64,000 nucleotides of DNA, taken from positions 3,218,001-3,282,000 of the forward strand of contig NZ_CP042466.1 of NCBI RefSeq assembly GCF_008330225.1. Direction: 5' to 3'. Within the stretch, counting starts at the first letter, position 1. Each line of letters opens with the position of its first letter. The position numbers and the translations under genes are program-made. Below, piece by piece: positions 9,986 through 18,117 of the stretch. The notes beneath the pieces are model-generated. The model had not been told where the DNA came from, did not search any database, and saw only the letters and a list, made by a program, of their open reading frames with translations. Source of the stretch: Geobacter sp. FeAm09 (GTDB taxonomy: Bacteria; Desulfobacterota; Desulfuromonadia; Geobacterales; Pseudopelobacteraceae).

Positions 9986-10618
9986 ATGGCAAAAGTTCTC
10001 TACATAACCAGCAACCTGAAACCGGTAGAACAGTCCAGAAGCCTCATGGTCGCCAAGGAATTTTTGCACGCATATCTGCGCCACAATCCGGATGACGAGA
10101 TATATTTCCTTGACCTCTACCGCGACAACATCCAGCGGATCGACGCAGACGTGTTGAGCGGCTGGGGAAAGTTGCGCAGTGGTACAAGCTTTGCGGCGCT
10201 GAGCGATGATGAACAGCGAAAAATAGGGCGCATCTGGAAGCTTGCAGACCAATTTGTCGGGATGGACAAGTACGTATTTGTGACGCCGATGTGGAATCTG
10301 GGGTTCCCGGCGGAACTAAAGATGTACATCGACACCATTTGCGTCGTCGGCAAAACGTTCACGTACACCCCCGCAGGAGCAGAGGGGCTGCTCAAAAATC
10401 AAGGGAGAAAGTGTTTGCATATCCACTCGACCGGCGGCTTCCATTACGGCAAGGAAGAGGATCATTCCGTACCGTACCTCAAGTCCATAATGGGCTTCAT
10501 GGGCATCGATGAGTTCGAGGCCATCGTGATCGAAGGCGTTGATGCGATCCCCCAGAGGGCTGCAGAATTCAAAAACCAGGCAATCCGAAAAGCGCTGGAA
10601 GCTGCGGCGCGATTCTGA
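9986..10618 (+). CDS. azoR: FMN-dependent NADH azoreductase / quinone reductase
   Basis: A 210-aa flavodoxin-like fold enzyme of the AzoR/NQO family, which uses FMN and NAD(P)H to reduce quinones by two electrons and also azo dyes. The N-terminal phosphate-binding strand and loop is [16 protein letters not shown]; the characteristic FMN loop reads [17 protein letters not shown], and HSTGGFHYG forms the second FMN contact. A GAAGGAACC site precedes the ATG. It lies 20 nt before a DoxX gene. A GCAAT motif at 9913 lies in its leader, but no properly spaced -24/-12 box was found there. Azo substrates are unlikely to be the physiological ones. Confidence 0.92.
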   Translation: MAKVLYITSNLKPVEQSRSLMVAKEFLHAYLRHNPDDEIYFLDLYRDNIQRIDADVLSGWGKLRSGTSFAALSDDEQRKIGRIWKLADQFVGMDKYVFVTPMWNLGFPAELKMYIDTICVVGKTFTYTPAGAEGLLKNQGRKCLHIHSTGGFHYGKEEDHSVPYLKSIMGFMGIDEFEAIVIEGVDAIPQRAAEFKNQAIRKALEAAARF

Positions 10619-10638
10619 ACGTGAAAGGATGGGATACC

Positions 10639-11109
10639 ATGACAACGACAAAAAAATTGATCTTGTTTCAAACGGATGCCGGGTGGCCGGGGCTGGTGCT
10701 GCGGATCATGTTAGGCGTGGCGATGTTCCCCCACGGAGCTCAAAAGCTCTTTGGCTGGTTCGGCGGGCATGGTTTGAGCGCCACGATTGCCATGTTTGCC
10801 GATAACATGCATATTCCGGCACCGCTCACTATTCTGGTCGTTCTCGGGGAATCGCTGGGGGCGGTGGGATTGGTATTCGGCCTCTTAACCCGCGTGGCCG
10901 CATTCGGAATATTGTCCAGCATGGTCGGTGCCGCCGCGCTGGTCACGTGGCCGAACGGCTTTTTCATGAACTGGTTCGGCAAACAGGCCGGCGAGGGCAT
11001 CGAGTACCATCTCCTTGCCATTGCCATCAGCGTTGCGCTACTCATCGGCGGCGGCGGACGCTGGTCCGTCGACCGGCTCATTGCGTCCGCGCGACGGAAA
11101 ACGAGGTAG
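10639..11109 (+). CDS. DoxX family membrane protein
   Basis: A 156-aa protein with four predicted membrane segments (about residues 15-35, 55-75, 80-100 and 125-142). It carries the DoxX-family pattern GLVLRIMLGVAMFPHGAQKL and GLLTRVAAFGI. DoxX-like proteins are often found beside oxidoreductases and thiol or quinone metabolism genes; the exact activity is unknown. I chose the ATG at 10639 (GGATGGG site upstream) over a GTG at 10621. It follows azoR by 20 nt, so the two are very likely co-transcribed. Confidence 0.9.
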   Translation: MTTTKKLILFQTDAGWPGLVLRIMLGVAMFPHGAQKLFGWFGGHGLSATIAMFADNMHIPAPLTILVVLGESLGAVGLVFGLLTRVAAFGILSSMVGAAALVTWPNGFFMNWFGKQAGEGIEYHLLAIAISVALLIGGGGRWSVDRLIASARRKTR

Positions 11110-11234
11110 CCCCCCTCCCCCCCCCGCTTCATGCATCTCGGAAACGGCACAAGAAACTACAGATAGCCAAGAGACGTCAAATGGGCTATAAAACGATCCA
11201 TCATCCCGGTAACATCACAGAAACGGAGTCCCCA

Positions 11235-11615
11235 ATGGTCAGAATGACAACCGAGCCTATCGATCCTGCAAAGATCTACGACCTGATAACCACGACCAAT
11301 GCCGGTTCGGTCGTGGTCCACTATGCCGTAGTGAAACCCATGGCGGGGGTTGGCGGGACCACGAGCTACATCGACTATGCCGCAAACGGCGATACCGAGG
11401 CGGAACTGCGCGACATGGCCGCCGGGCTGACCGCGGAATTCGCCCTGGAAGATGCCCTCCTGATCCGGCGCACCGGCCGGCTCCGCGTCGGCGACATCAT
11501 CTCGCTCGCAGCCGTCAGCTCCCCCAACAGCGGCGATGCCTTCGAAGCCTGCAAAGAGGCCATAAGCCGGCTGAAGAAGATGAACACCATCGTCAAGACC
11601 GAGATTTGCGGCTGA
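11235..11615 (+). CDS. MoaE-like protein lacking canonical catalytic residues
   Basis: A 126-aa protein that can be laid along the MoaE fold. It has an N-terminal AGSVVVHYAVVKP strand, then EAELRDMAAGLTAEFALEDALLIRRTGRLRVGD, then the AVSSPNSGDAFEACKEAISRLKK helix. In true MoaE the S-x-HR-x2-AF motif, the early arginine in GKVRN and the PxWKxE lysines serve molybdopterin synthesis; here HR is replaced by NS and the arginine is absent, although one lysine (IVKTE) remains. No moaD, moaA or moeA is nearby. The start at 11235 has a GGAG site 6 nt upstream. It may be a divergent MoaE or a repurposed relative. Confidence 0.6.
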   Translation: MVRMTTEPIDPAKIYDLITTTNAGSVVVHYAVVKPMAGVGGTTSYIDYAANGDTEAELRDMAAGLTAEFALEDALLIRRTGRLRVGDIISLAAVSSPNSGDAFEACKEAISRLKKMNTIVKTEICG

Positions 11616-11726
11616 CACACCGCCGCCACCGGCAGAGCCGCTCCGGCAGGGCGCCGGCGAGGTAGCCGCCCCTTCCGCCGTGGCCGGTATTCTCCAAAGA
11701 TACAGCATCCCTGGGCCGTCTTACGG

Positions 11727-11763
11727 CCGCGAGGCGCCAGGGCGACATCCAGGCGCCTCGCGG
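11727..11763. terminator. GC-rich hairpin between convergent genes
   Basis: A perfect 12-bp stem (11727-11738 with 11752-11763) with a 13-nt loop lies between the MoaE-like and bestrophin genes, which converge. There is no clear T-run on either side, so its strength as a terminator is uncertain. Confidence 0.45.
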
Positions 11764-11804
11764 CGCGTCAGTTCAACACTCATCTCCACAATTCGGGGCA
11801 GCGC

Positions 11805-12725
11805 CTACAGGATGCAGAAATCAACCGGCGCAAGCGCCTCGGGCAGCTCTTCCTCCCCCAGCGCCTCACGGACACTGATTTCTATGCCGCGGCAAATCCC
11901 GGCCAGGGGCAGGTCGTTGGGCAACGTGCCGAAAGGCTCGGCAATCTCGTCACCCAACGCATCGAGCCCGAAAAAGGTGTAGGAAATCAGGCCGACGACG
12001 AACGGCGTCATGAAGCCGATGGAGTCCACCAGCCCGAAGGGGAGCATGAAGCAGTAAAGATAGGCCGTGCGGTGGATCAGCAGGGTATAGGAAAAGGGGA
12101 TCGGCGTCTGCTTGATCCTCTCGCAGCCGGCCAGGATGGTGGCAAAACTCGTCAGGGTTTCGTCGATGCGCGCGGCATAGAGCGGGTTGATGGCCCGCTC
12201 ATCGGCCAGGCCGCGCAGGTCGGCGGCCATGCGGCGCACCAGGAAATCCGGCTTGTTAACGGCTCCTTCGAAAGACGTGCGTTCCCCTGCCGTCAGCAGC
12301 GCGCCCACCTCCTCCCGCGGGTCTGATCCGCGCAGGTGGTGGCGGAGCGCGTGGGCAAAGGCGATGGCGCGGTATGCCATGCGGCGGCGCGCCTCAGCCG
12401 CGTCATTCCCCCCAACAAAGGTCTGCATCTGCCGCGTGACGGTACGGCAGGCGATCATCAGCTCGCCCCACAGCTTGCGCCCCTCCCAGTAGCGTTCGTA
12501 ACTCGCATTGTTGCGGAAACCGAGAAAGATGGCGAGCGCCAGGCCGATAAGGCTGAAGGGGATCGGCGTCATGGTGATCTTGATGGCGAACAGCATGCCG
12601 TGGGTCAGGTACACGGCGGCGGCCACCAGCACGGTGCTGACCAGTTGCCAGCGGATGCTCTGGAGCATGGAGCCCTTGAAGATGAAATAGAGGCGCAGCC
12701 CGGAGGGGCGTTCGCGTACGATCAT
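11805..12725 (-). CDS. Bestrophin-like ion channel (UPF0187)
   Basis: A 306-aa integral membrane protein of the bacterial bestrophin family (YneE type), pentameric anion or cation channels. Family hallmarks visible are FLGFRNNASYERYWEGRKLWG near residues 75-95, TRQMQTF, and FGLVDSIGFMTPFVV in the third membrane region, followed by GLDALGDEIAEPFG. I chose the ATG at 12725 with an AAGGACG site; an earlier ATG at 12824 would add a basic extension not seen in the family. It stands alone. Ion selectivity cannot be read from the sequence. Confidence 0.9.
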   Translation of the reverse strand: MIVRERPSGLRLYFIFKGSMLQSIRWQLVSTVLVAAAVYLTHGMLFAIKITMTPIPFSLIGLALAIFLGFRNNASYERYWEGRKLWGELMIACRTVTRQMQTFVGGNDAAEARRRMAYRAIAFAHALRHHLRGSDPREEVGALLTAGERTSFEGAVNKPDFLVRRMAADLRGLADERAINPLYAARIDETLTSFATILAGCERIKQTPIPFSYTLLIHRTAYLYCFMLPFGLVDSIGFMTPFVVGLISYTFFGLDALGDEIAEPFGTLPNDLPLAGICRGIEISVREALGEEELPEALAPVDFCIL

Positions 12726-13021
12726 GGTGTCGTCCTTGGCTATGAAAAGTTGTTCGTGCGGGTGCCGCACAGGTCGCCGGGCTTCCCGGCGGCATTGTTT
12801 CGCAGGCCTGTTACGGCAGCTCATGGCACTTGAGGCGCAGCATCATGGAGCACAACGGGGGGATGCGAGGGGAGACTGCGATGGTTCCGAATCCCTGGAG
12901 GCTTAACCTGAAAAGGGTGGCACTGTAGCATGCATGGGGGGCAATGAAAAGGTATACGGACAGGTCCCGGCAGTTTGCGGCGTGGGCTTGACGCAGGGGG
13001 GAAAATCATCCCGCCGTCGGT

Positions 13022-13294
13022 TCAGGCGGCCGGCACGCCGTTTTTCCTCACGTACTCGATGAACGCCCGCACAAACTCGGGGGACATGTCCTCCATATTC
13101 CCGCTGATGCGCCCCCGATCCGCAAAGGAGACGGAAAACGGGCTTCTCTCGTACCCTTCGATGGCCCACAAACTGATGACCCCTTCGGGATCGCGGATGA
13201 TCCGGTACGAACCGCGCTGCCGATAGCGGTGCACCAGCAGCGCCAGCGCGTTTTTGCCCTGGTTATAGAGGTGTACGTCCCTGGTCATGTTCAT
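13022..13294 (-). CDS. Small protein of unknown function
   Basis: A 90-aa soluble protein of unknown family. The sequence looks real in composition (MTRDVHLYNQGKNAL, DPEGVISLWAIEGYE, VRAFIEYVRKNG), with two possible ATG starts at 13294 and 13288. No signal peptide, membrane segment or cysteine motif is seen. It lies between the bestrophin gene and the transglutaminase-like gene on the same strand, with a palindrome-bearing gap of about 145 nt before it. Confidence 0.6.
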   Translation of the reverse strand: MNMTRDVHLYNQGKNALALLVHRYRQRGSYRIIRDPEGVISLWAIEGYERSPFSVSFADRGRISGNMEDMSPEFVRAFIEYVRKNGVPAA

Positions 13295-13382
13295 GGTGCC
13301 GCCACTTTTTATGCAATTCCTTCAAATGTTATCGCTTCGGTTAACTATCCGAATCACGGAGCGAACCGCTGTCGCCCAATCA

Positions 13383-13401
13383 GGGCGCATGCAATGCGCC
13401 C
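13383..13401. repeat. Short GC-rich palindrome, REP-like
   Basis: GGGCGCAT at 13383-13390 and its complement at 13394-13401 form an 8-bp stem with a 3-nt loop, followed by CCTAC. This resembles short intergenic palindromes dispersed in many genomes; no second copy was noticed in this window. It lies between the 90-aa gene and the transglutaminase-like gene. Confidence 0.4.
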
Positions 13402-13440
13402 CTACGCCAAGAGGTGCATAGACCATCACCGAAGCAATAA

Positions 13441-14040
13441 TCACAGGCATTGGGGCAGATCGTCCCACAATTCGCTTCTGCTCTTGTAGCTTCTCAGCCG
13501 GTTGACCACGCTCTCCACCGGTGCCGCAAAGATCGCCTCGTAGATGAACTCGTCCGCCTCCGGGTCCATGGCAAAGGCGAGCTGCTCCTTCCCGACGCTG
13601 AATTGGGCGTCGATCCCCTTGGTGTTGCCCCGGGCATCGACCCGAATCCACCGGTCGAGGCTCGCCAGGTAGATGCCGTTGAAGCCGTGCAACACCGGTT
13701 CGTTGTCCACGGGCGGGTCCAGCCGCAGCACCTGGTAGCAGAAACCGGCCGGGATGCCGACCGCCCGGAGCAGGGCGGCCAGGAGATGGCTTTTGGCAAA
13801 ACAGATTCCGGTACCGTGCAGCAACACCTCGCTGGCCGTGCAGGTCACCACGTCCAGGCCGGCGTCATGGGAGTGGGGAATGGTGTCCCGCACCCATTCG
13901 TACAGACAGCGGGCCTTGGCGACCTCATCAGGCAACGACCCGGTAAGTTCCAGGGCCTTCTCCCGGACAGCCGGGGTCTGCCAGTCGATAACGGCATCGG
14001 AAACCAGATAGTCGTTCAGATCGTCCGACTCAGGGTACAT
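13441..14040 (-). CDS. Transglutaminase-like cysteine protease-fold protein
   Basis: A 199-aa transglutaminase-like superfamily protein. The catalytic triad pattern is visible: cysteine in HGTGICFAKSHLLAALLRA, histidine in VLHGFNGIYL and aspartate in RVDARGN. The preceding ARCLYEWVRDTIPHSHD is the usual upstream helix. I chose the ATG at 14040 (GAGGA site) over a longer frame because the domain begins shortly after it. There is no signal peptide, so it should be cytoplasmic. Bacterial members are often proteases or amidases; the substrate is unknown. Confidence 0.85.
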   Translation of the reverse strand: MYPESDDLNDYLVSDAVIDWQTPAVREKALELTGSLPDEVAKARCLYEWVRDTIPHSHDAGLDVVTCTASEVLLHGTGICFAKSHLLAALLRAVGIPAGFCYQVLRLDPPVDNEPVLHGFNGIYLASLDRWIRVDARGNTKGIDAQFSVGKEQLAFAMDPEADEFIYEAIFAAPVESVVNRLRSYKSRSELWDDLPQCL

Positions 14041-14142
14041 GGGGTCCTCGTTTGATATATGATAGGTGTGGAACCAAGGGGGTCGGAAACGGTTTCCTGG
14101 GTTCGCAGCCGTCCCCATCCCGCCGGACGGATGAAACCGCCC

Positions 14143-14925
14143 CTATTTCCCCGTAAACGCCGCCTGGCGCTTCTCCACAAAAGCTCCCATGCCCTCCCGC
14201 TGGTCCTCGGTGGCAAAGAGCACGCCGAACAGGGCCGCCTCGTAGCGGAACCCGTCCTCCTTGCCCATGTTCAGGCCGTTGGCGATGGCGTCCTTGGCGC
14301 CGCTCACCCCCAGCGGGGCGACCCGGGCGATGGCCCGGGCCGTTTCCCGGGCCTTGGCCAGAAGCTCCTCCGGGGGAAATACCCGGTTGACGATCCCCCA
14401 GGCCCGGGCCTGGTCGGCGTCCAGCATCGTGCCGGTGAAGATCATCTCGTTGGCCCGGTTGGGGCCGATCAGGCGGGCCAGGTTCTGGGTGCCGCCGAAA
14501 CCGGGCATGATCCCCAGGGTCACCTCGGGGAAACCGAACCGGGCCGTGGCGGCGGCGTAGATGAAATCGCAGGCCAGGGCCAGTTCCAGCCCGCCCCCCA
14601 GGGCGTAGCCGTTGACCGCCGCGATGACCGGCTTGTTCATCCTGTTCATGAGCAGCATCACCCCCTGCCCCTTCCGGGCAAAGGCGTGGCCCTCGAGGGC
14701 GTTCATCCCGGCCATTTCCTTGATGTCGGCACCGGCCACGAAGGCCCGCTCTCCGGCACCGGTCAGCACCACCGCCCTGACGCCCGCATCCCGGTCCAGG
14801 CCGTACAGGGCGCATTCCAGCTCGCCCAGCACCTCGCCCGTGAGGGAGTTGAGGCTCCGGGGACGGTTGACGGTCAGGGTGGCCACGTTGTCAACGGTTT
14901 CCATCAGCAGGTTCTTAAATTCCAT
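14143..14925 (-). CDS. Enoyl-CoA hydratase/isomerase (crotonase family)
   Basis: A 260-aa crotonase-fold enzyme, probably hydrating trans-2-enoyl-CoA (crotonyl-CoA) in fatty-acid or aromatic degradation. The oxyanion-hole segment AGADIKEMAGM lies near residue 65. The catalytic glutamates are in GGGLELALACDF (near 112) and PEVTLGIMPGFGGTQ (near 132). A GGAGGG site precedes the ATG at 14925. It follows DUF2238 by 13 nt on the same strand. No acyl-CoA dehydrogenase or thiolase is nearby, so the pathway cannot be named. Confidence 0.93.
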   Translation of the reverse strand: MEFKNLLMETVDNVATLTVNRPRSLNSLTGEVLGELECALYGLDRDAGVRAVVLTGAGERAFVAGADIKEMAGMNALEGHAFARKGQGVMLLMNRMNKPVIAAVNGYALGGGLELALACDFIYAAATARFGFPEVTLGIMPGFGGTQNLARLIGPNRANEMIFTGTMLDADQARAWGIVNRVFPPEELLAKARETARAIARVAPLGVSGAKDAIANGLNMGKEDGFRYEAALFGVLFATEDQREGMGAFVEKRQAAFTGK

Positions 14926-14938
14926 ACGCCCTCCTCCG

Positions 14939-15592
14939 TCACTGTTTGCGCAGATCACCGAAGCCCCCCGGAAAACGGGCGGCCAGAATGCGGTCATGCA
15001 CCCTGCTCAGGAGGGTCAGCGATGCGGTCGCGCCGATAAGGCACATGAACATGTCCCACTGGGTGTCCCACACATCCCCCTGGGTTCCGAGAAAGGCATC
15101 CGCGGCCTCACCGCCGATGACGGCGCTCCACCATTCGATGAACTCGTAAAAAACGCTGACGGTCATGCAGACGCAGATCGTCAGGAAGGTGAGCCACTTC
15201 CCCGGTACGAGCGGCGACCGGCGGAGCAGGATTTCCCGCGCCAGGATGGCCGGGACAAAGCCCTGGGCAAGGTGGCCGATGCGGTCGTAGTGGTTGCGGG
15301 CAAAGCCGAAGAGGTCCTTCATCCAGAATCCCAGCGGCACCTCGGCGTAGGTGTAGTGGCCGCCGACCATCAGGATCAGGGCATGGACAAAGAGGAGCCG
15401 GTAGAGGAGCGGGGTAAGGGGAAAACGGCGATAGCTGACCATCAGGAGCGGCAGCCCGACCAGGATCGGGGCGACCTCCAGGAGCCAGGTGGTGTAGTCG
15501 TGGGGGCGGATGGCGGAAACGGCCAGGGCCGCCAGGGTGGCGACCAGCAGTAGCCGCGGCTCGCGGCACTTTGGGGGGAGCACGGTCGTCAC
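14939..15592 (-). CDS. DUF2238 inner-membrane protein (YjdF-like)
   Basis: A 217-aa polytopic membrane protein with about six hydrophobic segments. The family pattern is visible in GGHYTYAEVPLGFWMKDLFGFARNHYDRIGHLAQGFVPA and the SVFYEFIEWW segment, which matches E. coli YjdF. The apparent start is a GTG at 15592; another GTG lies at 15583, and neither has a strong ribosome site. It is followed 13 nt later by the enoyl-CoA hydratase. The function of the family is unknown. Confidence 0.88.
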   Translation of the reverse strand: MTTVLPPKCREPRLLLVATLAALAVSAIRPHDYTTWLLEVAPILVGLPLLMVSYRRFPLTPLLYRLLFVHALILMVGGHYTYAEVPLGFWMKDLFGFARNHYDRIGHLAQGFVPAILAREILLRRSPLVPGKWLTFLTICVCMTVSVFYEFIEWWSAVIGGEAADAFLGTQGDVWDTQWDMFMCLIGATASLTLLSRVHDRILAARFPGGFGDLRKQ

Positions 15593-15677
15593 GGCCGGTT
15601 TGCCCCGCGTTTGGCAGCGAGGCGCGCTGCCGGCCGCCTTCCTGGATGCGTGTCAGCCATGGGACAACTCGACCGGC

Positions 15678-15887
15678 TCAGAAATGTTTCTTGCTGAAAT
15701 CCCGGTACGTCGGGCCCTTCTGGGACGGCGCAGGGGTATGGGGGGCGGTGAGGTCCCAGATGAACTTGGAAAGCCCGCGCTCGATGGGAGAAAGGAACAG
15801 GGCCAGAAGGAACATCATCAAGAATGCCAGGAAAAAGGCTACAAGCATGGTCAGTGCTATGAAGATTGCTTCCACTATCAGGGGCAT
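15678..15887 (-). CDS. Small single-span membrane protein
   Basis: A 69-aa protein with one long hydrophobic stretch (about residues 4-34) and a polar C-terminal tail ending in SKKHF. A GGGAGACG site lies just before the ATG. No family was recognised. It sits between DUF2238 and the divergent Hsp20 gene. Confidence 0.6.
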   Translation of the reverse strand: MPLIVEAIFIALTMLVAFFLAFLMMFLLALFLSPIERGLSKFIWDLTAPHTPAPSQKGPTYRDFSKKHF

Positions 15888-15992
15888 GGTTCGTCTCCCG
15901 CGGCCTGTCGGCCCATTCTGCCTGCCAATCCGTTTTTACTATACACTATCGCAAAAAAATAATACACCCAGTTTAATGAGCCTCCCCTCCCC

Positions 15993-16020
15993 TTGACTTT
16001 GGGAGATTCGACATTATGTT
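15993..16020 (+). promoter_or_regulatory. Promoter for hsp20
   Basis: TTGACT at 15993-15998 and TATGTT at 16015-16020 with a 16-nt spacer form a housekeeping-type promoter 48 nt before the Hsp20 start. No CIRCE inverted repeat was seen in the leader. Confidence 0.5.
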
Positions 16021-16067
16021 TTCTGATAGAACAGGATCACCACTTTAAAAACAGGGAGGATACCCAT

Positions 16068-16514
16068 ATGGCACTGGTCAAATACAACCCGCTCAGGGAG
16101 TTGCGCACCATGCAGGAGCAGATGAATCGGCTGTTGAACGTCTCCTGGAACCATGACATTTCCGGTGAGGATACCCGCGAGGGGATCTGGCAGCCGGCGG
16201 TGGACATCTACGAGACGGAGGATGCCATCGTCATCAAGGCCGAGGTGCCGGACGTGGACCAGAAGGACATCGATGTGCGCATCGAGGACAATACCCTGAT
16301 CCTCAAGGGGGAGCGCAAGCACGAAGGGTCGGTCAAAAAGGAGAACTATCACCGCATCGAGCGCTATTTCGGCTCATTCCAGCGCAGCTTCAGCCTGCCG
16401 GCGACCATCGACCAGGAGCATGTGGCGGCCACCTGCGACAAGGGCATCCTGAACATCGTCCTCCCGAAAAAGGAGGAGACCAAACCGAAACAGATCAACA
16501 TCGAGGTCAAATAA
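16068..16514 (+). CDS. Hsp20 small heat-shock protein
   Basis: A 148-aa alpha-crystallin-type chaperone that binds unfolding proteins without ATP. The N-terminal LVKYNPLRELRTMQEQMNRL is typical, and the alpha-crystallin domain runs from about residue 45 (PAVDIYETEDAIVIKAEVPD) to the terminal IxV-like motif in KQINIEVK. GILNIVLPKKEE marks the conserved last strands. A GGGAGGA site lies 7 nt before the ATG at 16068, which rules out a longer TTG-initiated frame. It is monocistronic, ending in a bidirectional terminator shared with tatA/B. Confidence 0.95.
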   Translation: MALVKYNPLRELRTMQEQMNRLLNVSWNHDISGEDTREGIWQPAVDIYETEDAIVIKAEVPDVDQKDIDVRIEDNTLILKGERKHEGSVKKENYHRIERYFGSFQRSFSLPATIDQEHVAATCDKGILNIVLPKKEETKPKQINIEVK

Positions 16515-16541
16515 GCGTCCTGCGGGCCTGAGAGCGCAAAA

Positions 16542-16569
16542 AAAGAGCCGGGGCGCGCCCCGGCTCTTT
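16542..16569. terminator. Bidirectional rho-independent terminator
   Basis: A perfect 12-bp stem (16542-16553 with 16558-16569) with a CGCG loop, A-rich on the left and T-rich on the right, lies between convergent hsp20 and tatA/B. Confidence 0.85.
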
Positions 16570-16600
16570 CCGTTTCCCCGGCACCACCCTTGCCGTCGCT

Positions 16601-16924
16601 TCAGGCGTGGGGGGCATCCTTTTTCTCCGCGGCATTCTGTGCCTCAGCCCCATCCTTCTTTTCCACGGCATCATGCTCGGCCGGCGCGGCCGCAGCCACA
16701 TGCTCGGGCTCGGCGGGCGGCGTCACCGCCTCCTGCGGCTCCACCTTCTCCTCGGTCTTGCGGGCCTCTTCCTGGATGTTGCGCTGGAAGTCCTCGGAGG
16801 CCCTCTTGAACTCCGCCAGCCCCTTGCCCAACGACTTGGCCAGTTCCGGCAGTTTGTGCGGCCCGATGACGATCAGGGCGATGACCATAATGATGATAAG
16901 TTCCGGCATACCGATTCCAAACAT
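16601..16924 (-). CDS. Twin-arginine translocase TatA/TatB subunit
   Basis: A 107-aa component of the Tat system for exporting folded proteins. It begins MFGIGMPELIIIMVIALIVIG (one membrane helix), then PHKLPELAKSLGKGL as the amphipathic helix and a long charged, alanine-rich tail ending in HA. The FGIGMPEL and GPxKLPE pattern is closer to TatB than to TatA, but many Geobacter proteins of this kind are named TatA. The ATG at 16924 has an AAGGAG site 6 nt upstream and is preferred over a TTG at 16930. No tatC is nearby. Confidence 0.88.
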   Translation of the reverse strand: MFGIGMPELIIIMVIALIVIGPHKLPELAKSLGKGLAEFKRASEDFQRNIQEEARKTEEKVEPQEAVTPPAEPEHVAAAAPAEHDAVEKKDGAEAQNAAEKKDAPHA

Positions 16925-17127
16925 GTTCAACTCCTTGATTGCGCTGGCCTGTCACCCAATGCATGCGTAATGGATAGAATAATATTAAAACCGTAAACCG
17001 CCGTCTTGGCAACAATTATTTTCTGAATTTTCCCTTGCCATTTTTTAGCGCTGTGATACTATGCCCAAAATTTAGGCATTACTCAATCTGTTTTTTCTCC
17101 TTCCGTTAGCCGTGACCTGTGTGCATC

Positions 17128-18117
17128 ATGCTGAAACCATTGAAAATCGGTAGACTCTCCCTGGCGCACAACGTTGTGCTTGCCCCTTTGGCCGGAATCA
17201 CCAACCTGCCGTTCCGTCTCCTCTGCCGCCGCAATGGTGCCGCCCTCGCCTTCACCGAGATGGTAAGCGTCAACGGCTTGGTCCGCGAAGGCACGAACAC
17301 CCTGGCCCTGCTCAAGAGCTGCCCGGAAGACCGCCCCTTGGGCATCCAGCTCTTCGGGGATACGCCCGGGAGCCTGGCGGAAGCCGCCCGCATGGTGGCG
17401 GAATACGGGGAACTGCTCGATATCAACATGGGATGCCCGGTCCGCAAGGTGGTCGGCACCGGCGCCGGCAGCGCCCTCTTGCGCGACCCGGCCGGCATTG
17501 CCGCCATCGTCAAGGCCGTGCGGGCCGCCACCGCCCTGCCGCTGACGATCAAGATCCGTTCCGGCTGGCATTGCGGGGACGACACCTATCTGGAAATCGG
17601 CAAAATCGCCGAGGCCGAGGGGTGCGACGCCGTGACCCTGCATCCCCGCAGCCGCTCCCAGATGTTCTCGGGACATGCCGACTGGAGCCAGATCGCCCGG
17701 CTCAAGGAGTCCCTGGCCATCCCGGTCATCGGCAGCGGGGATATCTTCAGCGCCGACGATTGCCGGGCCATGATGGCCGAAACCGGATGCGACGGGGTGA
17801 TGATCGCCCGGGGCGCCCTCGGCAATCCCTGGATATTCCGGCAGGTCCTGGAGCTGGAGGAACGGGGGACCGTGACGCCGGCCGGCGCAGCCGAGCGGGC
17901 CGACGTCATTCGCCGGCACCTGGAGCTGTTCGTTCGGGAAAGCGGCGAGGCCGTGGCCGCCCGAGAGATGAAAAAGCACATCGGCTGGTATGCGCGCGGC
18001 TTCGCGGGGGCCGCGGATATCCGCCGGGAGGCCAATTCAGTCCGCACCGTCGATGATTTATTCACCCTGATCGAAAGGATATCCGGCACACCGGATGACC
18101 ACCATGCCCACGACTGA
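17128..18117 (+). CDS. dusB: tRNA-dihydrouridine synthase
   Basis: A 329-aa FMN enzyme that reduces specific uridines to dihydrouridine in tRNA. Family marks are LAPLAGITNLPFRLLCRR at the N-terminus, MVSVNGL, and the catalytic cysteine at about residue 103 in NMGCPVRKV. KIRSGW and LHPRSRSQMFSG follow, then VIGSGDIFS and MIARGALGNPWIF for phosphate binding of FMN. The ATG at 17128 has only a weak ribosome site; a GTG at 17119 is an alternative. The 3' end overlaps the histidine kinase start by 23 nt, so both are translated from one message, an arrangement known from other Geobacter-type loci. Confidence 0.95.
   Translation: MLKPLKIGRLSLAHNVVLAPLAGITNLPFRLLCRRNGAALAFTEMVSVNGLVREGTNTLALLKSCPEDRPLGIQLFGDTPGSLAEAARMVAEYGELLDINMGCPVRKVVGTGAGSALLRDPAGIAAIVKAVRAATALPLTIKIRSGWHCGDDTYLEIGKIAEAEGCDAVTLHPRSRSQMFSGHADWSQIARLKESLAIPVIGSGDIFSADDCRAMMAETGCDGVMIARGALGNPWIFRQVLELEERGTVTPAGAAERADVIRRHLELFVRESGEAVAAREMKKHIGWYARGFAGAADIRREANSVRTVDDLFTLIERISGTPDDHHAHD

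Noticed and set aside
14029..14815. A 261-codon frame antisense-shifted within the enoyl-CoA hydratase gene
   Set aside because: It is another frame on the same strand as the crotonase gene; only the 14143-14925 frame has the conserved glutamates and a ribosome site.
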